DNA of 64,000 nucleotides. Origin: Candidatus Aminicenantota bacterium (GTDB lineage Bacteria > Acidobacteriota > Aminicenantia > UBA2199). The number at the start of each line of letters is the position of its first letter. Positions within the stretch are counted from its first letter, which is position 1. The DNA is taken from contig CP070627.1 of assembly GCA_020355945.1 (NCBI GenBank), positions 7,460,356 to 7,524,355 on the forward strand, given 5' to 3'. The translations under genes were made by a program, and so were the position numbers. This document shows, piece by piece, positions 17,211 through 25,125 of the stretch. The notes beneath the pieces were generated by a model. It saw nothing but the letters and a program-made list of their open reading frames with translations, was not told the origin of the DNA and searched no databases.

Positions 17211-18608
17211 TTACCAATACTGTTGATCGTAATCTTGATAGGCATGCCGCAGTTTCCGTTTCAAATCCATTGATTTGGCGAATAAGTCCTTGCGGACCTC
17301 AGGCGGCAGTTGTCTGAATAATTTGATTCGTTTCCTTATAGACATACTTTTTTGAAGAAAAAGAGCGGAAAGCTCTTTAAAGAACTTTTTTAAAGGAAGT
17401 TTCGTGGGCAATACCGGATGAATCATGTCAAACAAATCATAGTCGGCGGTGATTAAATCTTGTTTGGTCTCTTCGTATAATCTCGTTCCCGGGAAGGGAG
17501 TCAAAACCGTTAAATTGGGTACATCGACCTCTGATTTTCTCACATACCTGGCAAATTCATTAAACTCCTTTTTATCAAAATCCGGTTGGACAATAAAACC
17601 TCCGCGAACCGAAACGTTGTTTATATGGCATATGCGCAGGGCTTCTTCGTTTCGTGTTAAACTGGTTCCTTTGTTCATCTTTTTCAGGTCTTTTTCCCGA
17701 TGGGATTCCATGCCAATAAAGATAAGTTTCAAACCGATTTTCGCCCATAATTCAGTGCATTCCGGTTTTTTTATAATGGTATCGGAACGGCTCTGGATGA
17801 TGTGATACTTTTTGATTCCCGCTCGATCGATGGCTCTGGCCAGTAACATCGCCGGTTCGTGTTCAAGAAAAAATTCATCATCCACCCACAAGATAACCGA
17901 CTCCTTTATGGATGCCAGTTCTTCCAGGATGCTGTCAATGCTTCTCCGGTATACTTTATGTCCGAGTGTATTGGGGATGGTGCAAAAATTACAGCGGTAA
18001 AAACACCCGAGAGATGCCCTTACATTGGCAAGTGCCATTGTTTTGTTTAATATCAGGTTAACCACATATTGATGACGAACATGGGAAGTTAATGTCCTGG
18101 CCGGGAGAGGGAGCGTATCCAGGTGGGGATAGGGTTTCTTCCGGGTAAATTCCATTTTCCCGTTTTTCCGGTAATAAATGTTTTCAATGTCCTGGAAACT
18201 TTTTTGTTTTTCATGGTAATCACATATTTTTTTAAAGGGTTCCACTCCTTCTCCGGCCACTACCACATCGATGAAGTCTTCAAAAAAGTCCTCGGGCTTC
18301 ACGGTGGCATGGATGCCGCCAACCACGGTCAATATCCCGGGCAATATTTTTTTGGCTTCAGCAAGGATTTGCCTGGCCGAACATACTTCATGGGTAAAAG
18401 GACCGCAGCCAATGATATCCGGTTTGAAGGATTCCAGGGCATCTTTAAGACGGGGTTCCGTATCCACTCGTAAGTCCAGTAACTTGACTTCATGATTCTT
18501 TTGCACCCCTGCGCCCAGGTATTCAAGGGCAAGGGGCTCCATCAAAATTAAAGAGGTGATGGTGAAACTATGGCTGCTTGGGGGTATGGTGACTAACAAA
18601 ACTTTCAT
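17211..18608 (-). CDS. B12-binding-domain radical SAM protein (4 of 4)
   Basis: A 465-residue protein and the first of the four to be transcribed. The cobalamin domain contains PDIIGCGPF, TVVGGIHATVKP and IDVVVAGEGVEPF. The radical SAM motif is CFYRCNFC (C202, C206, C209), followed by TIPNTLGHKVYRRS where the other three have a xxSML-NRK-YRHS version, so this is the most diverged copy around the cluster. AGGAGG lies just upstream of the ATG. It sits 40 bases downstream of the ICMT-like gene and so is tied to the biosynthetic operon. Confidence 0.92.
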   Translation of the reverse strand: MKVLLVTIPPSSHSFTITSLILMEPLALEYLGAGVQKNHEVKLLDLRVDTEPRLKDALESFKPDIIGCGPFTHEVCSARQILAEAKKILPGILTVVGGIHATVKPEDFFEDFIDVVVAGEGVEPFKKICDYHEKQKSFQDIENIYYRKNGKMEFTRKKPYPHLDTLPLPARTLTSHVRHQYVVNLILNKTMALANVRASLGCFYRCNFCTIPNTLGHKVYRRSIDSILEELASIKESVILWVDDEFFLEHEPAMLLARAIDRAGIKKYHIIQSRSDTIIKKPECTELWAKIGLKLIFIGMESHREKDLKKMNKGTSLTRNEEALRICHINNVSVRGGFIVQPDFDKKEFNEFARYVRKSEVDVPNLTVLTPFPGTRLYEETKQDLITADYDLFDMIHPVLPTKLPLKKFFKELSALFLQKSMSIRKRIKLFRQLPPEVRKDLFAKSMDLKRKLRHAYQDYDQQYW

Positions 18609-18647
18609 AGTTGTATCCTCCTGTTTTATTCGTAAAGACCGGGGATT

Positions 18648-19397
18648 TCATCGTTTCCACGGAATCCAGCGGGGTACACGGGTCTTGTAGTCCAAATAGG
18701 CCTGACCGAAACGAATCTCCATCTCATTTTCCTCTACCCGGACGATATATTTATGGCTTTCTTTTATGGCAGATAGAACGATGAACAGCAGTATATACGA
18801 CGACAATATGACTACCAGGCCTGCCATTATAAAATGAGTAGCCAGTACCATGGGGTTGCGTAAATAACGGTAAGGGCCCTCTGTGATCAACTGTTGGGTC
18901 GGTTCATAAGGAACTGTGGTTCCCTTTCCCCTGGATGCATATGTATACATCGTCCAGATTCCAAACCCCAGCCCGGGCGCCAGGAGCACCAGTCCCAACC
19001 AATTGTACGGGGAGGGCAATGTGATGGTAAACCCGAATAAATTTTCCAGCAGCTTGCACAGCGCCGGTACCCCGATGTAAGATACCGATATCACTTCGAT
19101 CATACGAATGATAAACCGGAATATAACATTACCGGGCGGTACATTGTATCCTTGCTTATCGGGCAGGGTGGATTGAGTATAAATATAAATGAGAAACGAT
19201 AAAGACCCAGCCCCAAGTGCAATCCAGGCAGCCACTGTCATTCCCAGGTTCGACGCCTTACCTGAAACCAGTGTCCAACCACTGATCCCGATGAGCAGGA
19301 TCGGCCATAAAATGAGATTCCCGAACATATTAATCCTGGTTTTCTTAAAAATCTCATCAAAATTGATGCGGTTACTGTTTGTTGATGTTAATGACAT
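18648..19397 (-). CDS. ICMT-family membrane methyltransferase
   Basis: A 249-residue protein with several hydrophobic helices (NLILWPILLIGISGW, GSLSFLIYIYTQ, LGLVLLAPGLGFGIWTMYTY) and the family signature EGPYRYLRNPMVLATHF, then VRVEENEMEIRFGQAYLDYKTRVPRWIPW. The latter contains the conserved E.x.L/RFG..Y..Y and R-W-IP elements. AGGAGG precedes the ATG. It lies between the beta-branching cassette and the radical SAM genes on the same strand, so it may methylate a carboxylate or hydroxyl of the product or of a membrane-associated intermediate. That role is inference from context only. Confidence 0.85.
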   Translation of the reverse strand: MSLTSTNSNRINFDEIFKKTRINMFGNLILWPILLIGISGWTLVSGKASNLGMTVAAWIALGAGSLSFLIYIYTQSTLPDKQGYNVPPGNVIFRFIIRMIEVISVSYIGVPALCKLLENLFGFTITLPSPYNWLGLVLLAPGLGFGIWTMYTYASRGKGTTVPYEPTQQLITEGPYRYLRNPMVLATHFIMAGLVVILSSYILLFIVLSAIKESHKYIVRVEENEMEIRFGQAYLDYKTRVPRWIPWKR

Positions 19398-19446
19398 TTA
19401 AAATCCTCCTTTTTTAAAATGTTATGTCTTTTCATTATTTTTTAAA

Positions 19447-20220
19447 TTAATTTCCGAATAATCCTTCAATCCTGTCGCGCACTTCAGGTTGTGGAAAGGT
19501 TATCCGGTGCATTGCCAGTTCCTTTTCAATGGCTGCTGAAAGTCCGGGTTGAACCTGTTGGGCCAGGTGTTTTTTTAATACTTTCAACGACACCAGGGGT
19601 TTGTCTGCTAAATCCCCCGCAATGTGGAAGGCGGTTTCCATAACTTCTTTCCTGGAGACAATTTTGACCGGGGCCCCGCGTTCTTTTAATTCGCGGCCGT
19701 AATAACTCCTGGCGGTAAAGAGCATCTCATTTCCCAGGGCTTCACCCAATTTTTTGGGGACGATGTAGGTGGCTCCGAATCCGGGGGTAAACCCGTATTT
19801 CATGAAGTTGGCGCTGTAGATGCACTGTTCTCCCATGACCATGATGTCTGCCGTGCATCCCAGGGCTAAGCCTGCGCCCAGGGCATGTCCTTGCAGGGCA
19901 GCGATTACCGGTAACTCACAGCGTAGAAACAGGTCGTGGAACCCGGTATCGGTAAATTTAACCTGCTGCTGGTCCTCTTCTTTCCCGGCACCTTTATGAA
20001 GGGTGATCAACTCTTCTTTGGTGCCGCCGCAGCAAAAATAATTATCACAGCCGTGAACCAGGACCACTTTTATCGCTGTATCCCGGGTAAGAGCGGCAAA
20101 TGCCTCCATCATCCCTTTTATAAAGCGCGGGGTAAAGGTGTTGCCATATTCCCGTTCTTCCATGGTCACAACAGCTATGAGACCTTGTTTGCTCAATTTT
20201 ATCACCTTATGGTTATCCAT
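19447..20220 (-). CDS. Enoyl-CoA hydratase-family decarboxylase of beta-branching cassette (ECH2, PksI/BaeI-like)
   Basis: About 257 residues; the ATG at 20220 is preferred because AAAGGAG lies five bases upstream (a GTG two codons earlier overlaps that site). It has the crotonase fold with oxyanion-hole segments NYFCCGGTKEELITL and LQGHALGAGLALG. FTARSYYGRELKERGAP is a segment characteristic of ECH2 enzymes such as PksI, BaeI and CurF-ECH2, which decarboxylate 3-methylglutaconyl-ACP to 3-methylcrotonyl-ACP. It is the last gene of the HMGS cassette and completes the beta-methyl branch. Confidence 0.88.
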   Translation of the reverse strand: MDNHKVIKLSKQGLIAVVTMEEREYGNTFTPRFIKGMMEAFAALTRDTAIKVVLVHGCDNYFCCGGTKEELITLHKGAGKEEDQQQVKFTDTGFHDLFLRCELPVIAALQGHALGAGLALGCTADIMVMGEQCIYSANFMKYGFTPGFGATYIVPKKLGEALGNEMLFTARSYYGRELKERGAPVKIVSRKEVMETAFHIAGDLADKPLVSLKVLKKHLAQQVQPGLSAAIEKELAMHRITFPQPEVRDRIEGLFGN

Positions 20221-20252
20221 GTGCACTCCTTTATCACCTTACTCTATTATTC

Positions 20253-21053
20253 CTATTCATCCCAGGGAAATTTTTTGTATTTCACATAATTGGTGATATT
20301 TTGAATCACCGCTGGGTCAGAGAATCGCTGCCGGCTCTCTGAAACAGCCACTTCTTCCATTTGATCCGTGATGAGCCACATTTTCCTGGCTAATTGTTTC
20401 ACTGCCCTGATGGTGGAATCGCTCAACCGGGATAATCGCAGCCGCAAATGATGGATACGCTGTTGAGGATTTTCACTGATTTCGTCGATGAGATGAAGGT
20501 TGTGGGCTTCCGGTGCGGAAATAGGCATGGTGGTTAGCATCATTCGATAGGCCGCCTGGAATCCCACCCGACGCAGCAAAAAGGGAAAAACAATGGCCGG
20601 TACCAGTCCCCATAAGGCCTCGGATAGGCAAAACCGGGACCGGGGCGTGGCAATAACCAGGTCACTGGCAGCCGCAAACCCGACTCCACCGGCGATGGCC
20701 TGACCATCCACCAGGGAAATAATCACCCGGGGCGTCAGGGTAAAACGCTTTAAAGTAGCCATATAAGGATTGGGAGAGGAGAGACCGGCGGCTTCCTTAG
20801 AGTCCTGGATCCGGGGGTAGTCACTTTGAGCCGCCAGGGCTGCTGCCTCCTCGAAATCCTGGCCAATGCAAAAAAAACCTGGCTGCCCTGCTAATACCAG
20901 GGTGCGGCAGCGGGGATTCTTTTCTGCCAGGTCCAGTACTTCATTTATCTCTTTCAACATCGTGTTATTCAGACTATTCCGGTGCTGCGGCCGATTCATG
21001 GTGAGGGTTAAACTTTCCCCTGATTGGTTTACCAGGATGGTTTCATATGGCAT
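20253..21053 (-). CDS. Enoyl-CoA hydratase-family dehydratase of beta-branching cassette (ECH1, PksH-like)
   Basis: A 266-residue crotonase-fold protein. The oxyanion-hole segments are FFCIGQDFEEA and DGQAIAGGVGFAAASDLVI, followed by CLSEALWGLVPAIVFPFLLRRVG, which closely follows the ECH1 (PksH, BaeH, CurE) pattern. ECH1 removes water from the HMG-ACP made by the HMG synthase to give 3-methylglutaconyl-ACP. GGAG precedes the ATG, and the gene begins one base after the stop of the HMG synthase, which fits cotranslation of the cassette. Confidence 0.88.
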   Translation of the reverse strand: MPYETILVNQSGESLTLTMNRPQHRNSLNNTMLKEINEVLDLAEKNPRCRTLVLAGQPGFFCIGQDFEEAAALAAQSDYPRIQDSKEAAGLSSPNPYMATLKRFTLTPRVIISLVDGQAIAGGVGFAAASDLVIATPRSRFCLSEALWGLVPAIVFPFLLRRVGFQAAYRMMLTTMPISAPEAHNLHLIDEISENPQQRIHHLRLRLSRLSDSTIRAVKQLARKMWLITDQMEEVAVSESRQRFSDPAVIQNITNYVKYKKFPWDE

Positions 21054-21054
21054 G

Positions 21055-22287
21055 TTAGCTCCAATCGTATTCCCGGTGAAAATTTTTTATCCGCTTGAGT
21101 ACCAGTAAGCCCCGGCCCTCCATGAAATGCTCATATATCCCGGAATAGGGAGAAATATCAGTCTCTTTGTCCTGGATGCCGAAAAGCCATTCTGCGTTCA
21201 AATCCAATACCCGATCGTATTCCTCCATATTTAACCGGTACCGCCGGTTCAATTGTTCCTGGATTTTCATACCGGCTAATTCCTCCTGGGATTGGGATGA
21301 GATAAGCCCGCTGTAGAATTCCGAGGAACACCCGGACCCGTAGGAAAACAAGCCCACCCGCTGGCATCCGTTTAATCGGATGCTGTCGATGAGTCCGCAA
21401 AGAGCAATATATAGGGTGGCGGAATAGACATTGCCGATTTGTATGCAATATTGCAGTGAGGGTGCGACCCTCTTCCGGAAATCCTTTTCGATCTGTTCCG
21501 GGGCGGCGTTGACAAATTTTCGCATCATTTGCCGGTGGGCACCCTTCACCATACCGGCAAAGGGAGTATGAAAGGCCAGGTAATCAAAGGTCTGCAAAAA
21601 ATTTACACCCTCCACTTTTATTTCATAATCCCGGTAGCAGTTTTCCAGGCAGTCCAGGTACGAAAGCAGGGATAGGTCGGGATCGGCCACTTCATACCCT
21701 GGCAGGGGGCGGTAGGCGTCCATGACTTCGTAGCTGTGACAGCCAGCGGCTCCCAGATCGATTTCCATGATTTTGGGACGATTACTCACCAGCACGGCCA
21801 CTGCACCAATGGCCTGGCTGGGTTCGCCATATGTTCCTTTTCCCGCAGCCCGGGCTGTGTCCGTGGCAATGACCAGCGCTTTGGCTCCGGGTGAAACATC
21901 GGATGCAGCAAAACATGCTGCCATCTGTATGGCTGCCGTACCTGCATAACAGGCGTGCTTTAACTCAAAGGACCGACAACTGCGGCCCAATCCCAGGTGA
22001 TCCTGGATATAAGTACTTAAGGCCTTACCAAAATCCAGGCCGGATTCCGTAGAGGCAATGACCAATTCAATCCGGTTCTTCTCCTCTTCACTTAATCCAT
22101 CGATAATAGGTTTGGCTGCATTCACCCCATTGGTTACCGGGTCTTCACAAGGTAATCCTACGGATTTCTTTTCCATCATTAAATTATCAAACCGCTCGAT
22201 ATTAAGCCCCCTGGCGGCAAACAACGTACGAACATCCAGTACTGCCGGCCCTCCGTAAACATTGATGGCTTCAATTCCTACTCCCAT
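21055..22287 (-). CDS. HMG-CoA synthase homologue of beta-branching cassette (PksG-like)
   Basis: A 410-residue HMGS-family protein with all three catalytic elements visible: Glu in STESGLDFGK, Cys in LKHACYAGTAA and His in AFHTPFAGMVKGAHR. In trans-AT PKS pathways this enzyme condenses acetyl from the donor ACP onto the beta-keto group of an ACP-bound chain. GGGAGGTGAC lies before the ATG. The cassette gene order (ACP, KS, HMGS, ECH1, ECH2) is complete and in transcription order, so beta-branching is expected at one or more modules here. Confidence 0.94.
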   Translation of the reverse strand: MGVGIEAINVYGGPAVLDVRTLFAARGLNIERFDNLMMEKKSVGLPCEDPVTNGVNAAKPIIDGLSEEEKNRIELVIASTESGLDFGKALSTYIQDHLGLGRSCRSFELKHACYAGTAAIQMAACFAASDVSPGAKALVIATDTARAAGKGTYGEPSQAIGAVAVLVSNRPKIMEIDLGAAGCHSYEVMDAYRPLPGYEVADPDLSLLSYLDCLENCYRDYEIKVEGVNFLQTFDYLAFHTPFAGMVKGAHRQMMRKFVNAAPEQIEKDFRKRVAPSLQYCIQIGNVYSATLYIALCGLIDSIRLNGCQRVGLFSYGSGCSSEFYSGLISSQSQEELAGMKIQEQLNRRYRLNMEEYDRVLDLNAEWLFGIQDKETDISPYSGIYEHFMEGRGLLVLKRIKNFHREYDWS

Positions 22288-22335
22288 GTCACCTCCCGGG
22301 AAATATCAGGTTATTAATTTGTTTTGGTTAGTTCT

Positions 22336-22362
22336 CATTGTCAATTGTTAATTGTTAATGAA
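22336..22362. repeat. AT-rich heptamer iteration in spacer
   Basis: This spacer reads as overlapping AATTGTTA units downstream of the ketosynthase gene. A similar iteration (AATTAGC units) is found at 23965-23992. It is low-complexity sequence with no gene or clear hairpin. Confidence 0.45.
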
Positions 22363-22369
22363 TAGAGTA

Positions 22370-23665
22370 TTAGCGCGCAGGCTTTTTCAATATTACACTG
22401 GTGTTGATCCCTCCAAAACCAAAGGAATTATTCATCGTAATATGGATAGGTGCGTCAACGGATTGACTGCGGCTAAACCTGCATTCGTCATCAATGGGAC
22501 ATTCCAGGTTGAGATTGGGATGGATAAACCTTTCTTGCATCTGGATAATGGCGGCGATACCTTCGATCACAGCGGCGGCGCTTAAACAGTGACCGGTTAA
22601 TCCTTTGGTGGAATTGATCCATAGGTTGGATATATTTTTTTTGAATACCTGTTTAATGGCTTTGATTTCGGTTTCATCTCCCAATGGTGAAGAGGTACCG
22701 TGAGCATTAAGGTAATGGACATCCGCTGGCTGAATATTGGCCTGGTTTAATGCCAATTCCATGGCCCGGGCTTCACCTTCTCCATTAGGGTTGGGTAAGC
22801 GATTGCCATCCAGGACCAATGATGCTCCGACTATTTCTGCCAATCGAGGAATGCCTCGCTTGCCAGCAGAATGGAGGGATTCCAAAACCAGGCACCCGGC
22901 GGCCTGCCCATAAATAAAGCCTTCATGGTCTTTATCAAAGGGACGGCACGCTTTAGCCGGCTGGTCACTAAAGCGTTTTCCTCCCAGGGCACCGACATTA
23001 TGATAGCCTTGCAATTCCATTGGTGATAATTCCGTCATGGCTCCCACCACAATACAGGCATCGACAATTCCCAGGCAAACCATTTGACAACCTTTTATAA
23101 TGGCTGCATTACCGCTGGCCGCTGCACCCCCTACCGTGAACCCCTCCCCTTGCACCTGGAAAATTTCACTGAGGGTGCCCACATGATCGGTGTCCATGTG
23201 ATGGATGGCATATTTGGGGTTCAGGTACTGCGGAGTTTGCTGAAATTTTGAAAATAAACCATAACAATAGTTCTGGCTGAGATTACTTCCGGCCACCACG
23301 ATCCCCAGGCGCCGGGAGTTTACCGGTTTCTTAAACAGTTGGGCTTGCACCCAGGCCTCAAGGGTTGTAAGTACGGAGACCTGCACCCCAAGGGGAGCAT
23401 CATATGTGCAGCGCATGGCCTTAGGGATAAAATCTCCTGGTAATCCGGCATCCTCATACTGCCGCAGCAAGGCTTCCCATGAGAAACCCGTTATTTCCGC
23501 ACCGATATTGACAGGAATACACGGTTCGATTTTTGTTTTTAAACGTCCGATACCACATCGACCGTGCCGCAGCGATTCACTAAACTCTTTGACGTTCTTT
23601 CCTATGGAACTGATAATGCCAATCCCGGTGACTGCAGTGGGAATAGGTTGAATCTTCCGGTACAT
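22370..23665 (-). CDS. Decarboxylating ketosynthase of beta-branching cassette (PksF-like)
   Basis: A 431-residue free-standing KS. The nucleophile position reads GGAAASGNAA, with Ser in place of Cys, as is normal for KS-DC enzymes of HMGS cassettes (PksF, BaeG-cluster KS, CurC). The decarboxylation residues are retained: His in LNAHGTSSPLGDETE, and Lys and His in STKGLTGHCLSAAA. It should convert malonyl- to acetyl-donor ACP without condensing. GGAGGATATAGGATAAAA precedes the ATG. It lies 27 bases after the donor ACP gene. Confidence 0.92.
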   Translation of the reverse strand: MYRKIQPIPTAVTGIGIISSIGKNVKEFSESLRHGRCGIGRLKTKIEPCIPVNIGAEITGFSWEALLRQYEDAGLPGDFIPKAMRCTYDAPLGVQVSVLTTLEAWVQAQLFKKPVNSRRLGIVVAGSNLSQNYCYGLFSKFQQTPQYLNPKYAIHHMDTDHVGTLSEIFQVQGEGFTVGGAAASGNAAIIKGCQMVCLGIVDACIVVGAMTELSPMELQGYHNVGALGGKRFSDQPAKACRPFDKDHEGFIYGQAAGCLVLESLHSAGKRGIPRLAEIVGASLVLDGNRLPNPNGEGEARAMELALNQANIQPADVHYLNAHGTSSPLGDETEIKAIKQVFKKNISNLWINSTKGLTGHCLSAAAVIEGIAAIIQMQERFIHPNLNLECPIDDECRFSRSQSVDAPIHITMNNSFGFGGINTSVILKKPAR

Positions 23666-23692
23666 TTTTATCCTATATCCTCCGGGTACAAA

Positions 23693-23935
23693 TCAATAAG
23701 CGAATTTTTTCAGCACTTCTACCAATCCCCGGAGATTTTTAACTTTGCCAAATTCCACCAGGGGTATTTTGACACCCAGGGCTTCCAGGGAACGGGTAAC
23801 CACCTCCATGCGATCGATGGAGTTGGCTCCCAGGTCTTTCAAGTTCTTTTCAATGGTTACCTCTGCCGGGGGTAAAAACGGTAAAACCTCTAAGGTTACT
23901 TTTTTAACTGCTTGAAACACTTCCTCATGGGTCAC
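23693..23935 (-). CDS. Donor acyl carrier protein of beta-branching cassette
   Basis: An 80-residue ACP with the phosphopantetheine Ser in DLGANSIDRMEVV, the sequence typical of donor ACPs of HMGS cassettes (AcpK, CurB, MacpC). The start is placed at the GTG at 23935 because AGGAGG lies six bases upstream; a TTG at 23956 would lie upstream of that site. It carries malonyl, then acetyl, and delivers it to the HMG synthase encoded two genes downstream. Confidence 0.93.
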   Translation of the reverse strand: MTHEEVFQAVKKVTLEVLPFLPPAEVTIEKNLKDLGANSIDRMEVVTRSLEALGVKIPLVEFGKVKNLRGLVEVLKKFAY

Positions 23936-23964
23936 TCTATTCCTCCTATCTATCAACCGTTAAC

Positions 23965-23992
23965 GATTGACAATTAGCAATTAGCAATTGGC
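23965..23992. repeat. AT-rich iteration upstream of donor ACP
   Basis: GATTGACAATTAGCAATTAGCAATTGG lies between the KAS III stop and the donor ACP start. It is the inverted counterpart of the AATTGTTA iteration at 22336-22362. It is low complexity, with no coding potential and no recognisable regulatory site. Confidence 0.4.
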
Positions 23993-24001
23993 CACTGCCC
24001 A

Positions 24002-25018
24002 TTAATAAGTCATTATCATTCCACCGACAGACAGCCCCGCCCCGACTCCAATCATTAAAAACAAGTCGCCGCGCTGCAATTTTTTTTCTTTAACTGCTTC
24101 ATACAAAGTCATGGGTAGGGAAGCGGCCCCACAGAAACCAAAGCGATCCACCACCCGGAGAATTTTTTCATCCGGGAACTTTTGCTTCAAGAAATCGAGA
24201 AATGCTTTCCCGGCTTGCTGGGGGATAACTAACTTGATATCTTCCCTATGGATATGAAGGTCCTGCTCCTGGAAAACCTTATCGATTAGTTGACCGGCAC
24301 ATCGACTGCCATATTTGGTAAAAGCTTCCAGGTCCATCTGCAAGGTCAGGTTTTCGGGGTGCGGGTCTTTTATTCTCGAGGCGGTCAATCCCCAAAGTGA
24401 TTTCATATAAGAGGCTCCCTGGCCGTAGGTTTCAAATTTTGCCTGATGAATAGCACTGGGTTCTCCCCCTGGTGTAGGGTTTATCACCGCGGCCGCAGCC
24501 CCGTCACCAAAAAGCCCATACACCTTGGGATTGCGGGTATCAAGGTTACGGGATAAGACTTCCGAAGAGACCACCAGGATATTTTCATAGCGTCCGCTGG
24601 CCAGGAGCCCGGCGCAGACATACAGGGCCAACATAAAGCTTGAACAGTTATTTTGCATGGTGAATGCAGGAATCCCTGACTGGTCCAGGCCCAGTTTTTG
24701 CTGGATCATGGGGCCACCGTCGGGTAAAAGCCGTTCAAAACTGGCTGTACCGGAAGCGTTGACGATCAAATCGAGGTCTTCCGCTTCCAGCTGGGCGGCC
24801 GCTAAAGCCTCTTTTGCCGCCTCTGCTCCCATGAACGAAGAGGTTTCGTCCTCCACCCAGCGGCGCTCGGAAACCCCCAGGGTTTCCCGGCACCACCCCT
24901 CGGTTAAGCGATAATTCATTTCAAGTTCCCGACTGGATACCACCTTTTTAGGTAGGTAACGGCCCATACCAGCAACTTTAAGCGGTAAGGCACCGTTAAT
25001 CTCAGGTATTCTATCCAT
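24002..25018 (-). CDS. KAS III-like thiolase-fold protein lacking catalytic His (A)
   Basis: A 338-residue FabH-fold protein. The nucleophile Cys is present (MQNNCSSFM, C125) and so is the GDGAAA loop. The segment that carries the catalytic His in FabH (PHQAN) reads IPQQAG, with Gln at residue 267, and the Asn of FabH YGNTSAAS is changed (RFGFCGAAS). FabH uses Cys-His-Asn for decarboxylative condensation, so ordinary KAS III activity is doubtful. Acyl transfer, as in the CerJ/ChlB3 subfamily, or a heterodimeric role with the related gene at 26898-27908, are options. GGAG lies before the ATG. The 107 bases to the ligase gene show no gene. Confidence 0.85.
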   Translation of the reverse strand: MDRIPEINGALPLKVAGMGRYLPKKVVSSRELEMNYRLTEGWCRETLGVSERRWVEDETSSFMGAEAAKEALAAAQLEAEDLDLIVNASGTASFERLLPDGGPMIQQKLGLDQSGIPAFTMQNNCSSFMLALYVCAGLLASGRYENILVVSSEVLSRNLDTRNPKVYGLFGDGAAAAVINPTPGGEPSAIHQAKFETYGQGASYMKSLWGLTASRIKDPHPENLTLQMDLEAFTKYGSRCAGQLIDKVFQEQDLHIHREDIKLVIPQQAGKAFLDFLKQKFPDEKILRVVDRFGFCGAASLPMTLYEAVKEKKLQRGDLFLMIGVGAGLSVGGMIMTY

Positions 25019-25125
25019 CCATGTTCTCCTTATTTCTACTGCTGCTGTTTTTCCTCTTCATACTGGTTCTCCTTGGGCTGATCATCCAAATTACCTTTTT
25101 TATTTCTTAATGTATGGATGTTGGG

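Noticed and set aside
22370..23665. Ser in place of the nucleophile Cys in the free KS as a defect
   Set aside because: Ser at this position is the norm for decarboxylating KS enzymes of HMGS cassettes, and the His and Lys residues needed for decarboxylation are present.
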